Counted from the first letter of the stretch, positions 35,603 through 47,931 are shown. The stretch is 64,000 nt of DNA from Epiperipatus broadwayi (GCA_028023455.1 JAQFVV010006546.1:532001-596000); one strand, 5' to 3'. The notes: generated by a model from the sequence alone, not told the origin. Numbers and translations: made by a program.

Positions 35603-36240
35603 GTAAGATTAAATTGATTATTATTATTATTAACACAGAAGAAAAATTTAAAAACAAAATAGTTGCAAACGATTATCAAAATTAATCAAGCATTTTCTTT
35701 AGTTATAATACCTGTTGTACTAAATATTGGACCTGTTTTCAAAAATACACATATACTATGTATATTCATTTATTGCTTATAGAAAAAAAAAGTTGATGTT
35801 AACTAAAAAGATAATATTTGATTCCAATTTTAGGTTTTAAAAAAACCAAGCAGAACAAATTTCCGATGTCTAGTGATTATCATTGGCAATTGTTAATATT
35901 ATGTGATTATTCATAGGGGAAACAAATAAAAACAAGCATGCTTTTTCCATCATGATGAGTATATTGGTTTTCAATCCATAAGTTGTAGACCAAGAATTAC
36001 CATGATCTTGAATATCAGTTGCCTGATTCTTAACTTAATTGTCAGTTTAGTTTTCTTGAAGGCATGATGAATATGTGTTAATGCTATTTTTTTAGAGATT
36101 TATAAAATTGACAGCCAAAACTAAATGATGACAGTTATTCTCAAAAGTCTGTATAATGATTAGCCAATGCAGTAGTTGTAGTTAAAGGTGTAGGATATTA
36201 AAAATTCACTGATTGGTGAACCCAGATGGATTCATATTCA
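35603..36240. other. Intronic AT-rich DNA
   Basis: No gene or recognisable element. Confidence 0.5.
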
Positions 36241-36399
36241 AATGAAGGAAGTATACATGGATTGGAAGAAGAACTGTTTGATATTAAATACTACATTTTT
36301 AAAATTAGAAGAAAAAGTAAAAAAAACAATTGATTAAAAAATGAATAAGTATTTTATTATAAAAGCACAAGTATTAGAAGAACAAACGGAATAGAATTT

Positions 36400-37100
36400 A
36401 TTAAAATAAAAAGTAAAAGAATAATTTTGTGTAGATTGATGGTATATTCAAGAAAGTGGGAAACCAAGTTATTCAACTTAATGGAAAATAATTCAAATAA
36501 TTCAAGTTTATGCCCCAACAAATTCTCATTGTGGTAAATAAATAGAGAATTTTACATAGATGTACAAAATGCTTTTGATCACACCAAAAAACATTTTGAA
36601 ATATTCATGGGAGATTTTAATGATAGATTTGAAAAATTTATTGAAAGTTGAAAGTTCTGTTAGTAATCTTGGCTATGGTAGTAGAGATAAGAGAGAACAC
36701 AACCTTGTCGATCTTGAAGAAAAAAAGTACTATCTATAATATGAATTCTTTTTTTAAAAAAGAATACTAAATAAAAATGGATATGGGAGCATCCAAATGA
36801 AGGCATAGTAGCAATGGATTATATTTTGATTTAATAAAAAGTATACATTTTAAGACTAATGTTTTTAATAGATTCAGCACAGGAAAGAATAGTTGTTTAG
36901 TGAAGTAAGATACTTATTAATGCAAAACGAGTGAGACAGAAACTATTAAAAATATTATTATAACAGTTGATATCCTTATCCTTCAGAAACTATGCAATGA
37001 ATTTAGATTAGAATTTGGACAAACTCTGAAAATGATTTAAACTTAATTGAGATTAATAAAAAAAATAATAATAACTGATACCCTACTAAGAACTGCAACA
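36400..37100 (+). pseudogene. Endonuclease domain relic of an RTE-like non-LTR retrotransposon
   Basis: The + strand shows, across shifting frames, QVYAPTNSH (about 36505-36530), EFYIDVQNAFDHTKKHFEIF, MGDFND (36607-36624), LGYGSRDKREHNLVDL, then a segment like NRFSTGK...LVK. These are the ordered hallmarks of the apurinic/apyrimidinic-type endonuclease of RTE-like LINEs: YAPT, the GDFN metal/catalytic block, and the later phosphate-contact region (normally SDHR, here eroded). Several stops and indels make it non-functional. It belongs to the same class as the reverse transcriptase at 62.9-64 kb but is a separate fragment. It lies in the host-gene intron, same strand. Confidence 0.75.
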
Positions 37101-37135
37101 ATGATTACTGGCAACAATTTATCAGTAATGTTTTT

Positions 37136-37222
37136 AATAAAAGACAATGTATGAAGAAAAGAATATATATATATACATATATAGACAATGTATGAAGAAA
37201 AGAATATATATATATACATATA
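37136..37222. repeat. 41-bp tandem duplication with (AT)n
   Basis: AGACAATGTATGAAGAAAAG plus an AT-rich tail is present twice in a row. Confidence 0.85.
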
Positions 37223-37223
37223 T

Positions 37224-37965
37224 ATGATCACTAGATGAAGCTTACCAATAGCTCTAAGCAAGCTTTATTTTATGTGCCGAAAGAGAAAGATAGTAATGTG
37301 TTTTATAAGTGCTGACTTTTGAGTTAGTATTTTAGATCTAGTTTCTAGAGTCCCAGCACTTCACTGAGGTGAGATATAAGCTCAAAACTGATTGGTCTGA
37401 AGATAGGGACTTTCCAATAGAGATTTTGAATATTTTTTTTCAGCACTTATAAAATAAAGCTTTATGAGAGCTATTGGTAAACTCCATCTAGTGATCATTA
37501 AATGCAAGTTTAAAAGCAAGTTACAAAATTTATGACTTGTTTTATTAATTATTATAAGTGTACTTTTGAAGGCTTTTGTGATGCTATATTGCAAAGGCTA
37601 TTACTATATGGTGAAACTGAACTGAATTCAGACCCATATAGCTATCTCATTTGTAGGGCTGGATTTGAAGATATTTACATGTCTGAAAAGTTCAGGCTTT
37701 CAAATTGATAGTAATGTGTTTTATAAGTGCTGACTTTTGAATTAGTATTTTATATCTAGTTTCTAGAGTCCCAGTGCTCCATTGAGGTGAGCCATTAGCG
37801 AGAAACCTATTGGTCTGGAGATAGTGACTTTCCAATATTGATTTTGAATTCTTTCTCTTTTGGCATTTATAAAATAAAGCTTGATTAGAGCTATTGGTAA
37901 GCTCCATCTAGTGATTATTAAATGCAAGCTTAAAAGGAAGTTACAAAATTTATGACGTTTTATTA
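37224..37965. repeat. Composite repeat: inverted end plus two direct copies of about 255 bp
   Basis: Copy A (about 37290-37545) and copy B (about 37708-37965) are diverged direct repeats sharing AGTAATGTGTTTTATAAGTG, TCTAGTTTCTAGAGTCCCAG and CCATCTAGTGAT. The leading segment 37224-37291 is the reverse complement of the end of copy B (37851-37918), so part of it can fold back. Open minus-strand frames in both copies give related peptides (ESPYLQTNQF, ESHYLQTNRF), reflecting the shared repeat and not a known protein. The family is unknown. Confidence 0.6.
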
Positions 37966-40523
37966 TATATATATAGTAACAGAACTGACTTTTACCTGAT
38001 ATGATAATAGATTCACTAGGTCTTCACAATAAATAAGAGTCTTATTCTTGTGCTTATATACCCACATACACTTTAATTTCATTCCTAAAAGAGGAGTAGT
38101 TAATAATCTAAATATTAAACTATATACTTATACTCACCTTGTCCTTAATATCATTTTTGTTTCCATTATTTCCTGGTTTCAAATTCATGGAGAATCTGCA
38201 TAATCATCTAATTCAAGATATATTAATATATATTAAAATATGGATAGTCATAAAAAAAATACACCAAGAGTTTTTAATTTAAACACTTGTATATATTTAA
38301 CAAATATATTTACAGTAAGTAACATTTTAATTTTAAAAAATTATAACAAACTATAAAATATTTAATTTAACATCTATGGTTAATCTTTGCTTATAATTCA
38401 TTTCATTTATTATTCCAAACTCTTATCCCCTACAAAGAATAGCCATTTGATATCCATGTTATTATAAATAAAATTTATTTTATATTTATAATTGTCTTAA
38501 TCATTTTTGCTTGCTATATTATTATATTGAACTCATAATTCATTTTATTTTCATTAATTTGATATATTAAATTTCTATCTGGCATAGTGATGATATGGAA
38601 TCCCCCTGTTATATACTGTAGTTATGATACAGACAAGAAAGATCATTTATAATAGAAATAGATAGTCAAATATATTGAAAGCAGTTAACAAAAATATTAC
38701 TATAAACAAACAAAGAAAAATATATAATAGAACAACTGTACAAATGTTTGGAATAAATATGTATTAGGTGAAATCTTATCTTTCCCTTAGAGATGATCAG
38801 ATTTGTAGCAAGCAAGTTCTCTTTGTAACCTATATTTTATTTTATTTACAATAATGGCAATAATATCTCTCCATTATGTTACGTATTAACACTTATTTCC
38901 CCTCTTTTGTATCCGTATTAAAGGAAAGATGTGAACAAAACATTTACACAAAATATACAAATAAATACAATTCATGACGTCAACGTTGTTTTAAAGTTCA
39001 TAAATTGCGGGGCCTACAATCGTATATATCAATATCACACTTGTTTATATATGTAAAATATATTCAATAGCGGGTTAATCGGATTTTATATTAATCTACA
39101 ATTCAAAATTTTCAATAGTGAAAACAATAAAACATAAACATGACAAATTGAACTTGAATATTGAAATTTACGAGTAAAAACATATAAAATAGATGATAGT
39201 CAGCCACTAAAGGAAGCCAAGGACTCCAGTTGACTCGGTTTCTGACTCCCCGTTTTAGTTCCATTTTTCTTAGTTTGGGGAATTATTTTTTTCTAAAACT
39301 AGTCCTATTTAAAAGAGGAGTTTCTAAGCTCTCTTTTCATATACAAGTTATGTCAACACGTTATAACAAGTAAGAATAATTTCAACCTTTACAAAAACGC
39401 TGTGCAAATTATATGGCAGCCATTGAAATTTCAAAACATTTCTACAGAGATTTTTCCTCTTAATGAAAATTTTTCATTTTACTCACTTTTTCTGAATGAA
39501 TGAGAGGGTCCAGTTGTCAGGAGGGGTTCCGGGAGCTTAAGTCCTAGTTCTGTTGAGTATGGTAGCTGGTATGAAGGTGTTGTGGGGATCGTTTTAGACT
39601 AACTTCTCATTCATAGTGTTTGTTTAAAAATTTATGATGTTATTTTAGTAGTGGTTATATGTTGAATTATTTCTATCAACTAATATTAATTATTAAATGC
39701 TTTTAGAAAAATTCAAAGTTGGTTTCAGCTTTCTAAATATCGTCAACTGTAAATAGCCCACAAGTTTCAGTAGGATTATTTGCTTTATTTTTCAAGTGTT
39801 GCTGGTCTGACCAGTAACAATACTATCAAGGAAATCAAACATGGAACTTTTACATTTATTAATAAATTTATTTTAACGCACATTGATTACCTGTAGAGGT
39901 CGCTACTATCGCATTTTTATACGCATGTGCTTGAGGCTACAGCCTTAATGAATATTATTTATTAATATTAAATTTAAGGTGACACTTTAATAAGATATCT
40001 ATTCTGCCAAAGGCAAAAGTCAACAGAAATTCAATATACTTATTAATCTTGCCTTTAAGAAAAAAACGGACAAATTATGAACCTTATCTTAAACTCAATA
40101 TTCATATATCTGAAGATCCTAGGTTTGATTCCCCTATTAGTACTGTCATTGATGTTAGACCTACAGTACTTGAAGAAAAGAGAAGAATACCATTCAAAAC
40201 ATTTATGCACTAATCTATGTACTATAACTAAGCATTGAATGTATTTGAAAAGTTTAAATAAAGTTTGAATTTATAAATAGTCCAACAAATAACTATAACT
40301 AATTTATGCATATTTATATATTATCAAAATATTAATTTCTCAAGGAAAACATGTAACATTTAAGTATTAGAAGTGATAGATTTAGTCTAAATTTAGAAAT
40401 TTTTACTCTTGATTTGGTCCCTCTATTTTTGTGCTAAATCATCTGATGCAAAATAATTTGTAATATTTTGAAATAATTTTTATATTTTTAAAAATTTATT
40501 ATAAATTAAGTTATATATATTAG
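37966..40523. other. Intronic DNA with a GC/CpG-richer patch
   Basis: About 38875-39970 has noticeably more GC and CpG than its surroundings (for example TGACGTCAACG near 38976 and GGGGTTCCGGGAGC near 39521), suggesting an inserted element such as a solo LTR; no second copy lies in the window. A short segment at 39795-39820 (GTGTTGCTGGTCTGACCAGT) is nearly identical to the loop of the fold-back at 53.8 kb. Confidence 0.45.
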
Positions 40524-40607
40524 CAAATTACACTGCAATTGAAAGAATCTGACAAAAATGTATGGGAATTGCTAGATGTTCTAAAGAAAACTGAAAATAA
40601 TCTTTTG
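40524..40607 (+). CDS. Exon of coiled-coil-like host gene
   Basis: An 84-bp block, phase 0 both ends, acceptor TATATATTAG and donor GTATGA at 40608. It encodes 28 residues including QITLQLKESDKNVWELLDVL and KKTENNLL. The intron to the next exon is only 77 bp, and the two exons join in frame, which strongly supports both. Confidence 0.88.
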
Positions 40608-40684
40608 GTATGAAGAATTATGCATTTACTTTGCTTTATTTGCCTTAAAGATATTTTGATAAATACAAATATTTATTTATTTAG

Positions 40685-40780
40685 ATGTCACAAGCAAAAT
40701 TTTGGGAAATTACCCAACAGAAAGATGGTGCTATTGATAAATTGGAAAAAACAGTTGTGGAAATGCAGAACAAACTACAA
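40685..40780 (+). CDS. Exon of coiled-coil-like host gene
   Basis: A 96-bp block, phase 0 both ends, acceptor TTATTTATTTAG and donor GTAAAA at 40781. It encodes 32 residues including MSQAKFWEITQQKDGAIDKL and EKTVVEMQNKLQ, a clear heptad-like pattern. The leading ATG is internal when spliced to the preceding exon 77 bp away; it could also serve as a start for an N-terminally short product. Confidence 0.88.
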
Positions 40781-41192
40781 GTAAAAAAAATTGTAGTAGT
40801 TAATAATATAGAGTGTAACGAATTTTACTGTTAATTTTTTAATATCATTATTTGTCGATTTATAATAAAAAGCAAACATGAAATTACTATTATTATTATT
40901 ATCATTATTATTATAATTTGCAATCTATTTATTAATATCTTCTATTAGTAATAACTTTAAAGTTTGTTCTTTAATAGATATCTCACAGTCAAATAATAAT
41001 ACAATAAAATAAAAGTAAAACGTCTTGATTATAGAAAATAGTTCCAAAACATCTTAAAGGAAGTGAAGTAAATCTTAATATCAGAGTTCTAATAGAAATA
41101 AAATTATAAAGATAAAAGCAAGCCATGGGTTCAGAACTTAATAAATTAATGTAACTTTGTCTTTATGGTAATAACAATCATGTGTTGTTGTA

Positions 41193-42574
41193 CAGTGAAA
41201 CCATGATATATGCTGTATCAGTATACATTACTTCAATATATGCTACCCTCCCCCAAATGTAAATACACAAAAAAATGTAAATAAACAAACAAAAGAAAAA
41301 CAATAAAATTAAAAATTTAATACATTTTGGTGTACAAAGCAGCCATTTTTCCATCTCAGTGTGCTGTTAATTAGTAAAGTTTATTAGGTTAATGCAAGAA
41401 GCACAACAGTTTATTCTTCCTTTCATGTAATAAAATGTTTTCTAAGCATAATGCTAAAAATTGATTCAGTCTTAAAAACATCAAAATAATTAGAAAAAAT
41501 ATAGATTGGTGTTAACAAGTCTGCAATTTTTTTTTTATGAAAAAAAGTTATTAAAAAAAGGATATTGCCCAAAACATATTTTATTACAATGAAAATCAGA
41601 CATTTCACTGTTCATTTTATTTATAGAAAATAAAGATGTACACAAAAAGATTTATTTATTTATTTTATTTTTTTAAGTGAAAGCAAATGAGTAAACACAC
41701 ACATAGTAAAATATATGTAAATGTGTCCTGAATTTCTTATTAATAACTACATTATTATTATTTTTCATTTGATTTATAACTAATCTTCATTTATATATGC
41801 AAACTATATATATATGCAAAATATATATATATATATATGCAAACTATATATATATAAAGGATCTGTGTAAAGCAGTAGAGTCACAGACTATGTTGTATCT
41901 AATTACATGACTTCAATTACATATTATTCAAAAAAATATAAACAAACAAACTTTAAAATATAAATAAATAAACGAAAAAGACATTAAAATCCATAAATTT
42001 TTTGATTTTTGAACAGCTATTTTTTTCTCTCAGTGGCATATATAATCACATTTAAAAACAAAATTAAATTTGCAAATATATGTTACAATATGCCAGTAAC
42101 CATTTTTTCATCTCAGAACACTGCACGTGATTATTTGTATATATTAATAAAATTTCTCCATTTTATATTGAAGATACATACATTTTTATTCTTCCTTTAT
42201 TACACTTTCCACATTTAATGTGCAATATAATGTGCAATATTTTGTGTAATAAAATATTTTCTAATGCTAAAAATTGATACTGTCTTAAAATCAAACCAAT
42301 TGCAAACATTCTAATTTTTTGTTATAAGGCCAATGTTGTGCTTTTATCAAAAAGAGAGTTATTGATAAAAAAATTACTAGAACATTTTTAATAGTGACGA
42401 AAGTCAGACATTTCACTATCTACTTTATGTATACTTGTATTTAAATATTATAAATAGAACTATGGTAGATAGTTAATTTTTCTTATTTTGATTGCTTCAA
42501 TGAATGCATATGAACACACACTCAGTAATATATATATATATATAAATTTGTTCCTCCAATTTGCTATTAATAAC
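41193..42574. mobile_element. Tandem copies of a pogo/Tigger-like DNA element derivative
   Basis: After a TA dinucleotide, 41193 begins CAGTGAAACCATGATATA, followed by further ...ATATA blocks. This resembles the CAGT(G/T)AAACCTCGATATAACG termini of pogo-like elements. A diverged second copy starts near 41876. The later parts of each unit also align (41343-41630 with 42098-42435: TTCCATCTCAG, GCTAAAAATTGAT, GTCAGACATTTCACT). A third start-like stretch appears after the fold-back insertion, near 43340. Unit length is about 0.7 kb, with (AT)n between copies. No transposase is visible. Confidence 0.5.
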
Positions 42575-43294
42575 TATATTACTATTATAACTGAAACACA
42601 CAGGCTTATTATATACCTGGGTTTATATATATATAATATATAGGGTATATGAGCACAGACTTTCACACAACCCACCACTCTCCACACTATCTCATAACAC
42701 TGATACACTTGAACACATATATGTTGAAAAGATAAATAATCACCAATATACGTATTTCATGCTAAACCAGCAATCGTCAGTTGGTCCAGATTACCATCTC
42801 CACACATATATGCTATAAGTGCTCAGATATATATAATAAGCCTGTGTGTTTCAGTTATTACATAGTAGAGATGTCTGCACATCCCTTGTACTAAATGGAT
42901 TATGTCCTGTGTATGAGGGATCAGATTGACTTTAGGTCAACATGGGTGTGACAAGAATCTCAGCCTTAGGATGGCCTTTGAGCATTCCATTATCAGATTT
43001 TCAATTGGATGGACAGTTGAAGAGTTGGGGTGTGGAGTAGATTGAAGCCTGTCCATTAAAGTATGGGGATTGGATATCTTAATATATATCTAAGCACTTA
43101 TAGCATATATGTGTTGGGATGGTAATCTGGACCAACTGCTGATTGCTGGTTTAACATGAAATACATATATTGGTGATTATTTATCTTTTCATCATATATG
43201 TGTTCAAGTGTATCAGTGTTATGAGATAGTGTGGAGAGTGGTGGGTCATGTGAAAGTCAGTGCTCATATACCCTATATATTATATTACTATTAT
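42575..43294. mobile_element. Fold-back insertion with 14-bp target duplication and hammerhead-like core
   Basis: The 14 bp tatattactattat occurs at 42575-42588 and 43281-43294, bounding a 692-bp insertion. Arms of about 200 bp, 42632-42834 and 43083-43287, are inverted copies. A second, perfect 28-bp inverted pair (42588-42615 with 42830-42857, containing CTGAAACACACAGGCTTATT) is nested around the left arm. About 225 bp of unpaired sequence forms the loop. The left arm on the minus strand holds a hammerhead-like core. The insertion interrupts the second pogo-like copy. It has no coding capacity. Confidence 0.8.
42742..42785 (-). ncRNA. Hammerhead-ribozyme-like motif in fold-back arm
   Basis: Read on the minus strand: ACCAA (42785-42781), CTGACGA (42780-42774), stem II TGCT/AGCA with loop GGTTT, GAAA (42758-42755), TACGTATA, then TTGGT (42746-42742). 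Stem I pairs ACCAA with TTGGT. The segment after GAA can pair as AUAC/GUAU, placing UA before stem I as a legitimate cleavage step. All conserved core bases (CUGANGA, GAAA) are present. The closing pair of stem II is a T-T mismatch, a weakness. The matching site in the right arm (about 43140-43180) is degraded, its first box reading CTGCTGA. Confidence 0.6.
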
Positions 43295-43399
43295 GTAAAA
43301 TTTTATTTATTATATGCAAACTATATCAATAAAAAAGCATCTGTGCTATATATCATGTGCATGACTAAGGCACAATATCTTCAATAAAATAAACTAGCT

Positions 43400-44100
43400 C
43401 CAAATATTTTTCATTATTTATTTTATAGTTGCTTTATGAAGATAATTTAATGATATTTATTAGTAATGAGGCCATATGCCTTTGGAGTTCTACTAACATA
43501 TATCACATACCTAATGCTTTTAAAGTCCCAAACATAAACTCTTATTCTTATTATTATATGACAATATCAGGTATTATCATCTGGTACTTTGTTTTACATG
43601 CCCCTTTTTAGCATATTTATAAAACATTTTATTTATAAAGCATTTTACAACTTTGCTATTTTTCAACTCATATATTCTTACACCTCTATTTTTCAGAAAA
43701 CAATTTGACAACCCTCTCTATATTCAAATGCTTAACAAAGCACAACCACAAATTTAAAAATTATTATCTATTGAGTCATTACTCTATTTAATATAACACT
43801 AATATACACAGAAATAGCTTTTATCAATTGTTATCATTGATCAAATATTTTAATTCTACCTACCTATTATTATACGACGATTATCACAGAGATAATTTGA
43901 TTGACACTTTTTTAATGTACTATCAGAAAATTGTGGTAGATAATTATTATATGCTGATTTAATTAATATAGTTAATTAAATTTAAAAAATTAGAAGATGC
44001 ATCCCAAAAAAATTGACCTGAAGGATGTTGCATAAAATCTTTCTCTTTTTAGTTTATTACTTTTCTCTTTTTTTCTCAAGGCTAAATGATTTTGTAAGTA
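43400..44100. other. Intronic AT-rich DNA
   Basis: A 60-codon ORF at 43429-43611 is not recognisable. Nothing else is supported. Confidence 0.5.
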
Positions 44101-44252
44101 AGTAGTCAACACTTAGGCAATCACAATATCAATAACAATTGCAAACTGTTGTCAAGTCAACTTCCTTTATTGTTAAAAGGAGGTTGCTTTGACAACTGTT
44201 TGAAATTGTTGGTTGTTATGGATCCTGGGATTGTCTATGTGTTGACTAGATT
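44101..44252. repeat. Short fold-back repeat
   Basis: 44101-44172 and 44179-44252 are imperfect reverse complements (AGTCAACAC...CAACTTCCTTT against AAAGGAGGTTG...GTGTTGACT). The right arm has a diverged relative at 4586-4655 (GGAGGTTGCTTTAACAAC...AAGTGTTGACT), so this is a dispersed family. Confidence 0.7.
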
Positions 44253-44575
44253 TTAATGATATATATAATCTTAAAAGTCAAAATAAACAAAAATGTAAAC
44301 TTTAGCTATTAAGAATGCGAATTTTAAGGATTTTTAAAATATGTTTCTAGTTTTATAATCATTAAAGAGTTATTTCTTATTTTGATAATAACATTAGCAT
44401 TAAGACTATCTAATGTTTATTTTATCATATTACATTTGTTGAAGATTCGTTATTATTTCTAGAAATTATAGTTAATGATCATGTATTTCAAACATACAGT
44501 AACAATCAAGTAAAACATTTTATATCTGTGTGAAAATTATATTAATAACTGATTTTGTTTATTGTTTTTATCAAG

Positions 44576-44667
44576 AATCAAAGTATTAAATACGAAGCTT
44601 TTAATCAGCTTTTGAATCCAAAACTGCAACTTATGAAAACTGATGTACATTTAAATGACCGCAGCAA
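44576..44667 (+). CDS. Penultimate coding exon of host gene
   Basis: A 92-bp block after acceptor TTTTTATCAAG, ending at donor GTAAGT (44668). It enters in phase 0 and leaves in phase 2. It encodes NQSIKYEAFNQLLNPKLQLM and KTDVHLNDRS plus two bases of Lys. If the intron is retained, the frame stops almost at once (AAG TAA) with the same Lys. Splicing to 47932 completes the Lys and adds NRKPLT before TAG. Confidence 0.82.
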
Positions 44668-47600
44668 GTAAGTAAAGTAAATAAGTAAAAATGTATATAT
44701 TTTTTAGAAAAACTAAATAAATTATTTTTTTTCCATATAGTGATCAAACAGTAATTTCATTATTTTAGTGTTATTCAATAATAATAAAACCAAATTAAAT
44801 ATGACTGAATTACAATTTTTTGTATAACCCAAATGATTAAATTTATTCATTAAAAACAATAATTCTAATTATTTTACTCCAAAACCACATATTGTTAGCT
44901 TGAATAAACATTGGGTTTCACACTGTCAATCTTCATAGTAGTACTAGGTCTATTCATATCCGCAGACTAATTTTCAGCTATTAACTATCTTCAGATGGAT
45001 AGGAACAAATAGATTTTAATTACTGTTTATAAAGCAAATGTTGAAAGTAGTCAGTTAAATTTTTATGGTGCTGATTTTGGCATTACGATATTTATATTGT
45101 CTTTCTAAACTTCATTTTTTTTTAAATCATCATCATCATTTTAATTATCAATTCATAGCAAATTAAAAATCTTTCCAAGTTCGATCCACTTTTTATGATC
45201 AATAGATTTTATTCTCCATATTATTTCAATAAACTTTTATATCTTTTCTATGCCAAAACAGAAAATTATAAATAAATTCTGTTGCTGCAATGACAGCTGG
45301 CCATAGACTTTTAAAATATCAAAAATAGCATGATAACTAAGAAAGTGTATGCAAATAGAACATTGACCCATTATATACAGATTGGAATTTTTTATATTCA
45401 GGCAGCTGCATTCTAATAAATAAAATTAAAAATAAAAGTTTGCAGATAAAAACTTCTGAATTAAAAATTGAAAATTATAAGTCATCTAAACTTTATATAT
45501 ATATAAAATCGCACAGATGAAAAAATATTAAAATAAAACTTTATTAAAAAAAAAAAAGTATTTTAAAACCAAATTTTCAACAAAAATCTTAAAAGATTTA
45601 AAGATAAAAATATATGTTAAAAAAAAATGTACAAATTTAATTAGTGCTATTGTGTAAAATGGAAATAATTATTTTCAATTAGTCAATGTAAACTAGCCCT
45701 TGGGCATCTCAAAATGTATAATTAAAGGTCAGATAGGAGAGAAAAAAAACAATGGGAACATAATGGCCAATAAAAGAAATCCCTCAGGAAATGGACCTCA
45801 ACGAAAAGACCATCATCATCATGACATAATATGCACTCAGTCTGAAAGTTTAATATAAAAGGAAAAGTTTGGGAATAAATTTTAAAAAAGGAGAGAAAAG
45901 AGATGTGAAAGAAGAGGTGCTATATGTGTTATTGTGGAGAGAGTTGAAGGAGAAGGTATTGAAAAGACAGACTCTTCAATCCTTTCAGTTTTTTCTAAAA
46001 GAGAAAGAGAAATGACCAACCATTTTCCCATATTGTGGACTATAGGACATCTGGGCCTGGCAATAATATACCAGCTAAAGTAAAGGACCTCCAGATGAAT
46101 CAATAAAACAGTCAACAGCATATCGGTCTCCCCAGGACATTGGGGGAATTAACACTGGATCCCAAATTGCAAGCAACTGTTAAGGATGAACTTTTTAAAA
46201 CAGTAAGAACTATATAACTAATGAACATTTTCAAAATAGTAAGAACTTTAATTCCAAAATCTTTTCAGTATTTAATAGAAATAGAATCCTATCTGACCAA
46301 CATAAATTATTATTAATAATTAATTTTATTTGATGTATTTTTCTAAAATCATTTCCATTAAGTTATTTTTTTTGTTCTTTTAAGTTTTTATTATGATTTT
46401 TTTTTTTTGTTAAACAACTTTTAATAAATGTTAAATTTAAGTTGGGCATGTATGGCTACATAGATTTTTAAAGTTATATTAGTTTAATTAAGGGAGGGTT
46501 AATCTTGGGTTATTTGTTTTGTAGTTAAATTGGGTCAATGGATTGAATGTATTGGTGTAATTAATAAATGTAGCATGAAGATCCACTATGTGCAGGATCA
46601 TATTATACACTGCACTTGGGTGAAATAAGTCTATTTCTCATTTATTATCTGAGACAGACAGTATTCCCTGATCTATGGATCACACCTTTTGCCTATGGAA
46701 TGGGATCATAAGTCAGCAAAAAGGACCACAATCCCTTCCTATGGAGTTTTTTTTATTGTTCTTTTTGCCAGACAGATGTAACATTCCTGTACTGGACAAG
46801 AGACAATTTCTTCTCTTAACCATGCTGTTTAGATGTGCATTCCTGACAGTATGGTATTGTACTGTCATATTCGTGCTGCATTGAATACATCGATCTATCA
46901 GATAGATTGGTATTGGTTTGACTGCGAACATTTGGCCTAAGGTTAAATAAGGGATAAAATATTTTCTTTTCAAATGCAATCTATGTAGTCTATCCACACT
47001 CGATACTCTAATAAAATATTAAACTCATCTGTGTGAACCTCTAAAATAAAAGTTAAATTGTAAATTAAAATCTAAAGTAAAGTTATAATGTTTTATAAAA
47101 AAATTAAAGTAAACATACTAAAATAATAATGCTAAATTTTATATATGTTTAATAAATGTTTGTGTGTGTTATTACTGGCAGTGGCTTCTCTTATTGTTTT
47201 AATATTGAAAATATATTTTAATAAGAAAGTATACATTATCTCTGCTGCTCCACGAGCTAGTGGCATGGAATGATGGTCATAATAAAATATACATGTAAAA
47301 TTGGGATCTTAACAATACGTATCTGCCTGCTATATAAATTTTCCAGATTCAAATGGCCTGATGGTGCCCTGTACAGCAGATACAGTAAGACACAAACATC
47401 CCCAACCATTATGATATATACTACCACTCTATAAAAATAAATCATAAGCTCATATATATATACACACACCTGGGTCTCATTTTATGTGGATTATTTTAAT
47501 GCAATTTTGAAGTTATGCGATTCATGTTTCTTCTTAATATCTTTCATATTTTACTATATTTATTAGATATCAAGAAATTTAAATTATTAATAACTTATTT

Positions 47601-47931
47601 TGACTTGAAATACTTTTTCCTCAAAAATATAATGTTATATCAGCAGCTAACATGAATATGGCCTGAAGCTATATTGAGAAACTTAGCTTCTATGTAAATA
47701 ACCTATTTATACTAATGAGTAAATAATAGATTTATACTTATATATAAAAATATTGCAATAAATACTCAAAAAATTTAAACTTTTAAAACATATTTTGCTA
47801 TATATAACAGAAATAAATAACCTTTTAGATTTTTAAAATAAAAAATGAAGATTTTATAAACTGAAAATAATCTTTCTAATGATAATGTATAATCTTTTTG
47901 TTTTGATTGCGATTTCATTTTTTTAATATAG
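44668..47931. other. Last intron of host gene
   Basis: AT-rich, with GC-richer patches at about 45680-46160 and 46540-47000 that hold no recognisable protein. The segment 47464-47489 begins an inverted repeat that closes at 48402-48427. Confidence 0.6.

Noticed and set aside
37395-37425. CTGAAGATAGGGACTTTCC as a hammerhead
   Set aside because: No GAAA box after the possible stem II, and the second copy changes the first box to CTGGAGA.
45882-46121. 79-codon antisense ORF in a GC-richer patch
   Set aside because: No recognisable motif or splice structure.
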